Source: Bidens hawaiensis
Taxonomy: Eukaryota; Streptophyta; Magnoliopsida; Asterales; Asteraceae
DNA length: 64,000 nucleotides
Direction: 5' to 3'
Assembly (NCBI GenBank): GCA_021521415.1
Contig: JAIQDT010001668.1
Location: 372,001-436,000, forward strand
Shown here one piece after another: positions 23,210 to 33,273 of this stretch (position 1 is its first letter; every line of letters starts with the position of its first letter). A program made the position numbers and the translations under genes. The notes beneath the pieces are model-generated. The model was given only the letters and a program-made list of their open reading frames with translations. It was not told where the DNA came from and made no database searches.

Positions 23210-24527
23210 TAATAACATTAATAGCAACCCACTTAAACCATTTTTGTACATGTAAACCGATGCCATTCAATTTCTAGTTTCTGGTTTTCTACCTTCTTGA
23301 TCATTTATGACCAAGTGAACGGTTTACACGCTTTAAAGAACATATTAAAAAAAGAGTTCAAATAGAAAAGGTAAGCTCTTAGTTAAACAAAATGGAATTG
23401 CCTGAATAATTATATATGTAAAATCTAATCTTTTAACATTCAATTAGAAAGTAGTACACTATGTTCTAATATGTTTGGTCATTTAGTTATAACTATATTA
23501 TTAAAACCAATATGATTTACCAAAAGACCAATTTGTCCGGCGATAGTCCCATGCATAGTCACATAAATCGCTCAGTATGCCGTGAATTTCGTATTGGTAC
23601 GAAATGTACCGGGTTGGAATTCGTTAACGTCCCGATCGTGGTTCAATTTGCGAACCAAATCACTGGAACGTCGCTCGGATTAAACCCTAAATCGTTAACA
23701 AGAAATCGCTGGAACGTCACTCGGGTTAAACCCAAAATCGTTAACAAGAAATCGTCGGAATGTCGCTCTGATTGAACCAAAAATCGCTAATCGGAACCGA
23801 TGGAATGTCAATTGAACGTCGCTCAGATTGGCCGCCTTCTAGATTTGGCCGGATTTAAGGAATCGTGGCTACAAAACCCTAAAACTGAATCTGAAACGTC
23901 GACACTTTTTCTTTACACTTTTTTCTTCCAAAAAAAACCTTCATTTTTTACCCTCAACTTTCTATCTTTTATAAAACTTAACCCTAAACTTTATTACCCA
24001 AATATATATTTACAAGGTAATCTTCATAAATTAACATATAAATATATGTATATATATACAATAGCCCGAAGATTATCTTTTAAGATATATAATTTTATTT
24101 TTTTAAGATATATAACTTTTATATTTAACCGCCTCGAACCGAACTACATGGTACATCGTACCGGTTCGTACCGTAATGAACTCCCCCCCTGGTACCTAAT
24201 ACATTACCTTTAGCGGATTGTGTACCCGAACCGCGTACCTGTACCGAAGCGTACCACAATTTATCTGACTATGGTCCCATGCCCCATGATAAGGTCGTGG
24301 GTTGGAGTATCGTGTATTGACCCATGAGGTTTTCTACTTTTGGATTGGCCGGGTAGTCACGTTATGTTCTTCTGACGGATGTGTGATTCATTTGTTAGGG
24401 TGATTATGAATGTGGATAACTATACAAGTTAAAAAGGAATAATACAATATGATAATTATTTTCATCCGAAATTAGTTTTAAAGTTTTGGTGTTTCAGAGT
24501 GTTAATTTTTGTTGGTTAATAAGCATG
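23210..24527. other. Intergenic sequence with a 46-bp minisatellite, no gene recognised
   Basis: The plus-strand open frames at 23512-23775 and 23800-24213 are partly formed by the minisatellite and show no domain. Around 24130-24250 there is a cluster of GTACCGGTTCGTACC-type phrases. No coding or RNA gene is supported. Confidence 0.5.
23657..23800. repeat. 46-bp minisatellite
   Basis: Units start at 23657, 23703 and 23749, with a decayed fourth near 23781. The core is AAATCGCTGGAACGTC followed by CTCGGRTTAAACC. Confidence 0.85.
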
Positions 24528-24854
24528 CCACTTGGTAGAGATGTTCAACGAAACCGGGTCCTGGAACCGAACCGGTGGACCCGAACCGGTTCCTGCCCGT
24601 TTTTTGTAGGAACCGGACCCTATCTGATTCAACCCGATGATCCGTGACCGGTTCTTGCATTTCTGAGTGGGGGCGGGTAGGAACCGGAACCGAACCGGAA
24701 CTGGTTCTGGAACCGAACCATCCAGAACCGGTTCCTAACCGGTTCTAGCCGTTGGATCGAATATAGCCGTTGGAAATCGTTTTTTTTGGCCGTTTTTTGA
24801 CCGTTGGGGTCAAAAATAGCCGTTTTTTGGCTCCCCCAAGCACCCCACTACTAG

Positions 24855-24862
24855 TATAAATA
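24855..24862 (+). promoter_or_regulatory. TATA box of the hAT transposase
   Basis: TATAAATA lies about 137 bp upstream of the transposase ATG and downstream of the AACCGG-rich subterminal region. Confidence 0.6.
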
Positions 24863-24998
24863 GGTATTTGGTGTCATGGGTTCATCACAACACTCAAAAC
24901 GCAAACCCGAACGCAAAAAAATACAAAAAAACGCTATTACAACGTTTTGAGTTCTCTAATCTCTTGTTTTCTCTTCTTCTATATTCATATTTGTTGTT

Positions 24999-27061
24999 AT
25001 GGCTGCCTCACAATCATCAGTTGGTCAAGGTTCTAACGCCGAACCAAGTTTCGTTCGTATTGTACCTCATAATCGTAATCAAGAGATTTGGTGCAATTGG
25101 GATTTGGTTGAATTGAATGACCATTCATTGAAAGCTCGGTGCAAGTTTTGTGGGATTTATTTAAACCCACTTTCGAATTCAAATTTGAAGAAACACATCG
25201 AAAAACCGTATTGCAAGGCGTTGAAAAAGAACGTCGATTCGCAACAAACGCAAATGGATAGTGAAGGCGGAATATTTACATACCAAATTGATCGAGTTCA
25301 AGATCGTATGGCGAAGTTTGTGATTCAAGAAGCTTTGCCGTTTAGCCACTTCGACAACCCTCGCTTAACCGCCATGATTCGAGATACGCTTCAACCACAA
25401 TACACTCACGTAAGTCGTCATACTCTTAAACGTTATTGTTTAAAATTGTGGAAGAAGGCCAAAGAGGTACTAATTGCATATTTTGAAAATATAAATACGG
25501 GAATAAACTTAAATAGTGATGTTTGGTCGGCTCCACATGGTCTACCCGAATCTTATCTTTGTGTCACCGCTCATTGGGTAGACCCGTCATCGTGGGAAAT
25601 GATGAAACGCACCATTGCTTTCGAACTCTTTGAGTATCCACATACGGGAGATAATTTGTTTGAAATTTTAGATTATGTTATAAAAACTTATAAACTAGAA
25701 AATAAAATATTTTCAATGGCATTTGATAACGCGTCGAATAATACATCGGCGGTTGATAAATTAAAATTAAAATATACGCAGATTTGCAATGGTGTATTTT
25801 TTCGCTCAATGTGTGTTGCACATATCATTAATTTAATCGTGCAAGACGGACTTGCTTCGGATGAGGTTACATCGGTTATAAACGATTTTAGACTAATGAT
25901 ACATGAAGTTTTTAAGAAAAGTAAAAAAAGACAAATGGAATATAGAAAATTTTGTAAAGATACGGGAAGAAAAGCTTTGGGAGCTAATTGGGATGTACCT
26001 CATCGATGGAATTCCACTTGCATAATGTTTCAAAGTGCTTTGAAACAAAGAGAAACTTTACAAATGTTTCATTCTATTCTTGCCGAGAATGATTTGGCAA
26101 TCCCCTTTTCAATTGAGAAATGGGAAATTATCAATGACTTATCGACTTTTCTTGAAGTTTTTAAAACATCAACTACGAAACTATCGGGAACGTATTATCC
26201 GACAAGTCCCTTGGTTCTTTCGGAGTTATTTTTAATCGTTAACAATCTTAAAGAATTTGAAAATAAAAGTCCAATGTTTTCAAACATCATATTACCAATG
26301 AAGTTTAAATTAAAAAAATACTTTCTTGAATTGCCACCGGTTTTTACTTGCGCCGCCGCTTTAAACCCAATGTTAAATGTTACGGGGGTTGAATGTGTGA
26401 TAGACGAAATTTTTTCAGCCTTAGATATGCATGAAGTTGACCCAAACTTTTCAACAGAGGCAAAAAATGATTTTAACTTGAATTTTAAATTTATGTATGA
26501 CTTTTATTTAAATAAATATGGGTCAAACATACACATGCCTATGCCGGGGGGGTCTTCATCAAGTTCAAGTGCTACTAGAGTACGAGATCCCATGATTAGC
26601 CTTATGAACACCGTTCGCAACGTAACGGCTAAAAAACAAAGGGGTAACACCCCTTTAAGGAACTAGGAAGGTATAGTGCAAATGATTACTCTACCAGTTT
26701 ATCCGAAGAGGAATATGGCACTTTTGATGTTTTGGCTTGGTGGAAGGTAAAGGAAACCGAGTTTCCGATTCTTGCTACCATGGCCCGTGATTTACTAACC
26801 GTCCAAGCTTCTACGGTAGCTTCGGAATCCGCTTTTTCTCTTAGTGGCAGGGTAATATCGGTGAGAAGAACAAGACTAAATTCGGAGTCGGTGGAGATGT
26901 GCATTTGCTTAAATGATCACTTGGACTCAATCGATCGTATTCAATACGTAACCACTCTCGAAGATGAAACACCACTTGATGTTCGAGTGCACGACGAACA
27001 AGAAGGCATTTCTACAAGTAATTCCGAGGAAGAAGTCGCAACTGATGAATGTTCCCACTGA
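24999..27061 (+). pseudogene. hAT transposase, one frameshift
   Basis: The product is a hAT-family cut-and-paste transposase. The N-terminal BED zinc finger spans about residues 30-75 (C48, C51, H66, C72). The RNase H-like catalytic core follows, with D174 in NSDVWSA and D243 in FDNASNNTSA, then the VAHIINLIV helix and the W of HRWNSTCIMF. The first frame closes at 26666. A -1/+1 slip around 26650-26660 moves the reading to a second frame. That frame encodes the C-terminal dimerisation region with the catalytic glutamate in TVASESAFS and the GRVIS motif, ending at 27061. All three acidic residues are present. No other stop is seen. The start at 24999 is the first ATG after the TATA box that gives the BED domain. 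Confidence 0.9.
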
Positions 27062-27400
27062 TAAGTATTCCTCATCAGTGGCAACCTTCAGTAGTTGTCA
27101 TCAGTGGCAGCTTTCCCACTGATTCAACTGATGACTGTTCCCACTGATAAGTATTCCTCATCAGTGGCAGCTTTCTCACTGATGAGTATTCCTCATCAGT
27201 GGCAGTCTTCAGTAGTTGTGATCAGTGGCAACCTTCAGTAGTTGTCATCAGTGGCAACCTTCAGTAGTTATCATCAGTGGCAACCTTCAGTAGTTGTCAA
27301 CTTGTCATCAGTGGCAACCTTCAGTAGTTGTCTTCAGTAGCAACCTTCAGTAGTTGTCTTCAGTGGCAAACATCTTCAGTAGTTGTCTTTTCTTCATCAG
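27050..27400 (+). repeat. ~27-bp minisatellite in the hAT 3' region
   Basis: Roughly ten imperfect units of CATCAGTGGCAACCTTCAGT plus AGTTGT. The first part alternates with CCCACTGATRAGTATTCC, so ATCAGTGG and CCACTGAT can form short hairpins. It lies between the transposase stop and the right subterminal region. Confidence 0.85.
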
Positions 27401-28264
27401 TTAATTGTTTATTTTTATGTTAATTGTTTTTTTTATTTTTCATGTTATACAAATACGAATCGTAGTTTAGAATCCAAATCGCAAACGAAAAACGAAAAAA
27501 AAAAAATTTTTTTACACTGTAACCGGTTGGAACCGGTTACGGTACAGGAACCGGGTTAGGAACCGGTAAGAACCGGTTAGATAGGTTAGGGGTCCGAGGG
27601 TGGGAGAACCGGTTCGGTTCCCTAACCGGTTCGAGCCTGGAACCGGTTTAAAAGGGGGTTTTGAATATAGGAACCGGTTAGGAACCGGTTCCGGTTCCTA
27701 GTCCCAAACCGTTTTGAACATGCCTACCACTTGGTAGAGCATCTTTTATTTGTAACATATATTCTATATTCTACGCTAATAGGCGGTGGTTTGTTTGTGG
27801 TTGCCGAAAGTATAGAGGATGGCCCACCTAGATCTCACTGTCGCTTGGTTCATTACATACTTGTTTGTATAAGGTTTGACTAACCCAACCGGTTACTAAG
27901 ACCGTCTTCAACAGTTTTTTTTTCAAACCAACCACATCAGTGTCACATTAGTTTTCTTAAAAACCATGTTTTTTACTCCAACAATACACATTCTCAAACC
28001 ATCTTTACATTTTCACATCATCAATTACTTTTACATTTATTTTAAATAAGAATCTCACAATACTATAAAATATTTAATTTTTATAATGTTTATTTAAATA
28101 AATAGCAATATAATTAAAATTTAGTAAAAAATAGATTAACTAAAATATAGCAAATAGATAATATATATATGTATATATATATACAATTTAAAATGACAAT
28201 TACTCTAACAAAATGAAGAAGAGATATATTGAAACTTTTGACTAATAATAAAATACTATGAACT

Positions 28265-28320
28265 ATTATTATTATTATTATTATTATTGTTATTGTTATT
28301 GTTATTGTTATTGTTATTAT
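28265..28320. repeat. (ATT)n-(GTTATT)n microsatellite
   Basis: About eight ATT units grading into about five GTTATT units, inside the PIF-like element. Confidence 0.9.
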
Positions 28321-28420
28321 TCTTAACCGTCCACAAATGTTCCATTAAATCATTTCGAAATTCATGGTGAGCTTCATTGCTACGTAAATCCATGAACCGT
28401 TCCATGTACGTTTTTTTGCT

Positions 28421-28564
28421 AGGACTTCTTATAACGTTTTTTTTTTCTAGGACATTTTGTAATGTCTAGGACTTCTTGTAACTTTTTTATAGGACTTCTT
28501 GTAACGTTTTTTTATAGGACTTCTTGTAACATTTTTTTCTAGGACTTCTTGTAATATTTTTTTA
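28421..28564. repeat. ~30-bp minisatellite, TAGGACTTCTTGTAAC
   Basis: Five imperfect units of TAGGACTTCTTGTAAC plus a T-rich spacer of variable length. Confidence 0.85.
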
Positions 28565-28935
28565 TTCGAATTAAGCGTTGTAAAATAGATAATAAAATTG
28601 TTAAAAAACTAGTCGTTAAAAAAATTACCGTTAAACTAGTCGTTACATAAAAAATAAACAAACAAAAAATATATAGTTTTTGAAATAAATATAAGAAAAT
28701 ATGTATATATGTATAATTAAAAATATATTTTATAAATATAAATATGGGTGTATATATATATATATATATATATGGGGTGAAAGATGTGATGTTTGGGCCC
28801 ACAATAGTTGGTTTTTGGTGGTTTGAAATATCAAACTTAAGTCTTGGTTTTTGGTTTAAACCAAAGACTCCAATGGTTTTCTTGGTTTTTGGGTTGGTTT
28901 GAACCAAACAAAAACCATTGTTAGAGATGGTCTAA

Positions 28936-29545
28936 GTACGTGGTTTTACCGGTTGACGGGTATGACCCATTTAAGAACCATATAACCTTAAAATAAGTAA
29001 TTTTAAACCTAATGCGAAACCAATTAATATTTTGATGTTCATGTACCAAACTACCAATTTACCATATTAACAAAATATGGTTCAAGAATACTTAAGTGGC
29101 TGACCGAATGGCGAATGGAGGTGGTTCAAGGATACTCAACCGAATTGACTATGTAAGACTAGGAGGTTTATGGTTCTTGCGGTCGGTCTAGTTCTTAGAC
29201 ACCGGTTTTAAGGGCAATATGTGCGATTACATTATATTGTGTGGAATTAAAATTTATCGAAATGTATGTATATATGTATTTGCTAAATGAATAAGCCATC
29301 AATTGAACCTCAATTTAGACATTGTGCAGGGGAAAGGTTCCATCCTTGTTTGCGCCAAGTCACCATCCACATTCACCAACTCTTATTCAGTTATACATAT
29401 GTCAATATCATCATGAATTCATGGGTTTATTTGATGTTGATGTTTAAGAAGATATATTTTATAGAAGTTGTTTTTGGGCTAAACTTTGTTTTCGAATCAG
29501 TTGTTTTCGTTAATAATTTCGATATTTATATATTATTATTTACTA
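28936..29545. other. Intergenic sequence left of the copia insertion
   Basis: No domain or RNA gene recognised. It ends with TTTAT (29546-29550), the left target-site duplication of the copia element. Confidence 0.5.
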
Positions 29546-29550
29546 TTTAT

Positions 29551-30289
29551 TGTTGGAAAAATGTTAGCAAAAAGATGAGTTTGCTAATTTTGGACATTAA
29601 TAATTATATTTATATTTGTGTATTATAAATAATTATTTACGGGTTTGTTATCCTTTATGTGAGAGCATCATAACGAGTCAAACCATGTCCAAAACTAAGC
29701 TAAGATGAATGAGATATCGAAGCTTAAAGATGAGTAGTTGGAAAATCAAAGTCATAATAAAAAGCATTAAAGACGTTTAATGCAATTTATTTTCGACGAG
29801 AGTTATGGATTGAATTCAAAATCATAATAAAAAGCATTAAAGACGTTTAATGCAATTTATTGTTTTGTTTTGAGTCTTTGATCCTAGCTCCACTATAAAT
29901 ACCAAGACAAGGCTTGGGGTTTGACACACCATTTGCAACTTGAAGAGCTTGCAAATTCTCCAACATTTCTTCATCTTTACCAACACAACTAAGAAAGTAA
30001 GAACCGATCCAATTCGGGTGCATAGTCAACTCCGGCAGTACATACTGCTCTGGCTGTTGTACCCTGGGAAACAAAACGAGGAGAGACTTGGAATTTGTTT
30101 TAAGGGCCCCGTGTTCAACACGATCCTCGGTCACCAACTTCTACTTCTACCCGATTCTTTGTACTTTGATTTATTTCATTGTAATTGTACTGTAATTTAA
30201 TGCTTTCTAAATAGGTGTTTTTTGTTCATTCTTTGTATTGTAATCGTATTAAAAGTGTTTTATTTATTTTATACCGAACGGTTCCTACA
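29551..30289 (+). repeat. 5' LTR of the copia element
   Basis: 739 bp, TG...CA, with TATA box TATAAATA at 29894-29901. The AAATCATAATAAAAAGC plus ATTAAAGACGTTTAATGC block appears twice inside (about 29751-29791 and 29821-29861). A 96-codon minus-strand open frame at 29847-30137 recurs in the 3' LTR but follows simply from the shared sequence. Confidence 0.95.
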
Positions 30290-30323
30290 ATCTTAAAACA
30301 ATTTTTTTAAAACACCGTTCGGT
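30273..30323 (+). other. Inverted repeat across the LTR/leader junction
   Basis: ACCGAACGGT (30273-30282, last bases of the LTR) pairs with ACCGTTCGGT (30314-30323, leader). No obvious tRNA primer complement follows the LTR directly, so the hairpin lies where a PBS would be expected. Confidence 0.6.
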
Positions 30324-30576
30324 TTAAAAAAATACATTTTTTTCTCGGTTTTATTCAAAGGAGTACTTTGGTAAACCCGAAATCCGGTTACAATTAAAGT
30401 TTATTCTTTTCAAGGAAAACTCATCGTTGGTCCCTTCAAAGTTGGACTTAGAACACCTTTGTTTGAGTAATTCAAGAATTGTAATAAAAGTTTTGAGTAA
30501 CTTTTAGTTAAAGTGGGAGCGTCCACTATATATTTTCTGAATTATTAACTAGGCAAAGTTTATTTTCTCAGGAAAA

Positions 30577-31651
30577 ATGGCAACACCGTCAAGCGAAACC
30601 GTTACCGGTACCCCTGTGAACACCGTGGTGGGAGCGTCCACCATGGCTAATCACGCTAAAAAACTCGAGAAGTTCTCGGGTCTACACTTTAAATGGTGGC
30701 AACAAAAGATGTTTTTCTATTTGACCACCTTGAACCTAGCACGGTTCTTGAAAGAATCCACTCCCCCGGCTACGAACGCCGAAGGGGAGACCGACGTTCA
30801 AGCATTGGGCGCGGTAGATGCGTGGAAGCATTCGAAATTCTTATGTCGTAACTACGTGTTAAACGGCCTTATGGATTCGTTGTATAACGTGTACGCTTCA
30901 ATAAAGACCGCCAAAGAATTATGGGAGTCTTTAGAGAAGAAGTACAAAACGGAGGATGCGGGAACAAAGAAATTTGTTGTCGCTCGTTTCTTGGATTACA
31001 AAATGGTTGACTCCAAGACTGTGATAAACCAAGTCCAAGAGTTGCAAGTTATACTTCACGATATCCATGCCGAGGGAATGACACTTAGTGAGATATTTCA
31101 AGTGGCAGCGGTGATTGAGAAATTACCCCCAAGTTGGATTGAGTTTAAGAATATCTTAAACACAAACGAAAGGAGATGTCCATGGAGGATCTTTTTGTTC
31201 GTCTTCGTATTGAGGAGGACAATAAGGTGGCTCAAAAAGTTACCATGGTGGATGCTTCCGCCAAGGCAAACTTAGTTGAGCATGGACAATCCTCCAAAGG
31301 GGGTAAACAGGGTAAAGGTAATGACGGTAAAGGGAAAGCAAAAATGGACCTTGGGGTAAAGAAAGGGGTTGTGAAAAAGAAGCCTCCACCTTTCCAAGGG
31401 ACATGTTACAACTGCAATGGCGTGGGGCATCGTGCCAACCAATGCAAGGAACCAAAGCGCTCGCGCGCGCATATGGTAGACGAGGATGGCACTCCCCTCG
31501 TGGCGATGATAACCGAGGAAGCAGCTTTCATCGAGGAAGTCAACATTGTGGGGGGCGCTCCCAAAGGGTGGTATGTTGACACCGGCGCAACCCGCCATGT
31601 TTGCGGCGACAAACAATTCTTTAAGAATTTTAAAGAGGCGGTGGGTGACTG
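30577..31651 (+). pseudogene. Copia gag with zinc knuckle and protease motif
   Basis: The ATG at 30577 opens a Gag with a UBN2-type core ([63 protein letters not shown]). A frameshift near 31170 transfers the reading to a second frame. That frame carries a Lys-rich stretch, the CCHC knuckle CYNCNGVGHRANQC, and the aspartic protease signature WYVDTGATRHVCGD. A further shift near 31650 leads into the rest of pol. Gag would form the particle and the protease would process it. Two frameshifts make this copy defective. Confidence 0.9.
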
Positions 31652-32731
31652 GTGGGTGACCAAAAGCTTTATATGGGAAATAATGCGACTGCGGATATCA
31701 TGTGGGAAGGCGATGTGGTCTTGAAGTGGACTTCTGGGAAGGAGCTCACACTGTCCAACACCCTCTATGTTCCCGAGATTCGTAAGAATCTTGTCTCGGG
31801 ATGGATGCTCAACAAGTTTGGATTTCGTTTGGTGATTGAATCGAACAAAGTTATTTTGTCTAAGAAAGGAATGTATGTTGGCAAGGGTTATGCTGACAAT
31901 GCTATGTTTAAATTGAATGTAACTGTTGTTAAGAATTCAATGAATAAAACTACTACTTCTGTTTACATGCTTGAGTCTTCAAATTCTTGTGTTTGGCATG
32001 GTAGACTAGGACATGTAAATTTTAATTCAATTCGTCGCTTAGTCAATTTAAATAGCATTCCAAAGTTTAAAATCGATTCAAAATCCAAATGCGAAACATG
32101 TGTTGAATCCAAAATAACGAAAAAGCCTTTCAAATCGGTTGAACGAATAACTGAACCCCTTGATTTAATTCACACCGATGTGTGTGATTTAAAAGCCACT
32201 CCCACAAGAGGTGGGAACAAGTACTTCATCACGTTTATTGATGATTCTACTCGATATTGCCATGTATACTTACTTAAAAGTAATGATGAAGCAATAGACA
32301 AGTTCACCTTGTATAAAAATGAAGTTGAGAATCAACTTAAAAGGAGAATAAAAGTTGTGCGTAGTGATAGAGGCGGTGAATATGTTTCACCTTTCGCGGA
32401 ATTATGTGCGCAAAGTGGCATAATACATGAGCGAACCCCACCATATTCTCCAAAATCAAATGGCGTTGCTGAACGTAAGAATCTCACTTTGAAAGAGATG
32501 ATGAACGCCATGTTGATTAGCTCGGGAGTGAGATATGACATGGGGGGGGGGGCTATTCTCTCGGCCAACTATGTCTTAAATATGATACCCCGCAAGAAAA
32601 TAAGCGAGACTCCGTATGAGTTATGGATGGGTAAGAAACCATCATATAAATTCTTGAAAGTGTGGGGGTGCCTAGCCAAGGTGACAGTTCCATCACCAAA
32701 GGCATTGACAATAGGACCCAAAACTGTGGAT
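31652..32731 (+). pseudogene. Copia protease end and integrase, left part
   Basis: This continues pol. [15 protein letters not shown] is the region after protease, and the GAG-pre-integrase block is [16 protein letters not shown]. The integrase HHCC finger has [15 protein letters not shown], and the core has [17 protein letters not shown] and SDRGGEY with [18 protein letters not shown], so D, D and E are visible. A run of 11 G near 32541 encodes extra glycines. The frame is cut at 32731 by the nested element, and reading into it gives an artificial C-terminus. Confidence 0.9.
32367..32731 (+). repeat. Left copy of the 365-bp integrase duplication
   Basis: Matches 41878-42239 with only two or three substitutions plus three fewer G in the poly-G run (11 versus 8). 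It abuts the left LTR of the nested element. Confidence 0.95.
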
Positions 32732-33193
32732 TGTAGGTTCCCGGACGGATCTTACACGGGATATCGCTATCTACGCAGGTGCGGAATCCCTGCGTAGGTA
32801 GTTACGAGCGTAGAATACGTAAAACAATCACACGCGATACAAACGAACACGTTATATAATATAACTTGAAACACGTCTATTACAGACTCTATCTCTCGTC
32901 TATCGACTTGCTGAATTACACGTGATTAACCAAAACACTAACACTTAAACCGTAAACCCGTAGGTTATATAAATACACGACAACTTCGCCTCAGGCGAAG
33001 TTGTCAGTAACTTCGCTCGTTGAACAAGTTCGCCTAGGCGAACTTGTCGACAACTTCGCTTGTTCAACAAGTTCGCCTAAGCGAACTTGTTGACAACTTC
33101 ACTTACTTACATAAACATAAACTTAAACATAATTACATTACAGACTCGATTACAAACGCTAGACTATGAACTACTGACATTTATGTACCAACA
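32732..33193 (-). repeat. 3' LTR of the Sirevirus-like element
   Basis: 462 bp. In minus orientation the U3 contains a block of palindromes (32979-33110). One pairs GACAACTTCGCC with GGCGAAGTTGTC around TCA; others are GAACAAGTTCGCC/GGCGAACTTGTC-type. A TATA box (minus TATTTATATAAC, plus about 32963-32975) follows. The palindromes therefore sit directly upstream of the promoter. Confidence 0.95.
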
Positions 33194-33209
33194 GACTCCC
33201 CCTTGGCAG
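33194..33209 (-). other. Polypurine tract
   Basis: Minus strand CTGCCAAGGGGGAGTC adjoins the LTR start TGTTGG, which fixes the element's orientation. Confidence 0.9.
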
Positions 33210-33273
33210 TAGCTTCATATCTTGATCTTCAAAGCTTGTGTCTTGTAATCTCTCGTCTTCTCTCTTCATCTCT

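Larger units (their letters stand above)
24536..27726 (+). mobile_element. Nearly complete hAT DNA transposon
   Basis: The termini are TAGAGATGTTCAACGAAACC at the left and, read inward from the right, TAGGCATGTTCAAAACGG. The flanking 8-bp direct repeats CCACTTGG (24528-24535 and 27727-27734) are perfect, as expected for hAT. Both ends carry dense subterminal AACCGGTTCC motifs, likely transposase binding sites. The 3191-bp element encodes one transposase broken by a single frameshift, so it may be only recently inactive or even mobilisable by a relative. Confidence 0.95.
27900..28932. mobile_element. PIF/Harbinger-like non-autonomous element
   Basis: The left end GACCGTCTTCAACAG and the right end read inward, GACCATCTCTAACAATGG, are imperfect inverted repeats. 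Each is flanked by TAA (27897-27899 and 28933-28935), fitting the TWA target of PIF/Harbinger. Subterminal CAAACCAA/TTGGTTTG motifs are mirrored at the two ends. The 1033-bp interior has microsatellite and minisatellite sequence only. A 3-bp TSD is weak evidence alone, so the assignment rests mainly on the TIRs. Confidence 0.65.

Noticed and set aside
23512..24213. Two adjacent plus-strand open frames
   Set aside because: The first is partly the 46-bp minisatellite, the second is AT-rich low-complexity sequence.
29847..30137. 96-codon minus-strand open frame repeated at 44982-45272
   Set aside because: Present twice only because both copies lie in the LTRs of one element. No domain and antisense to the LTR transcript.
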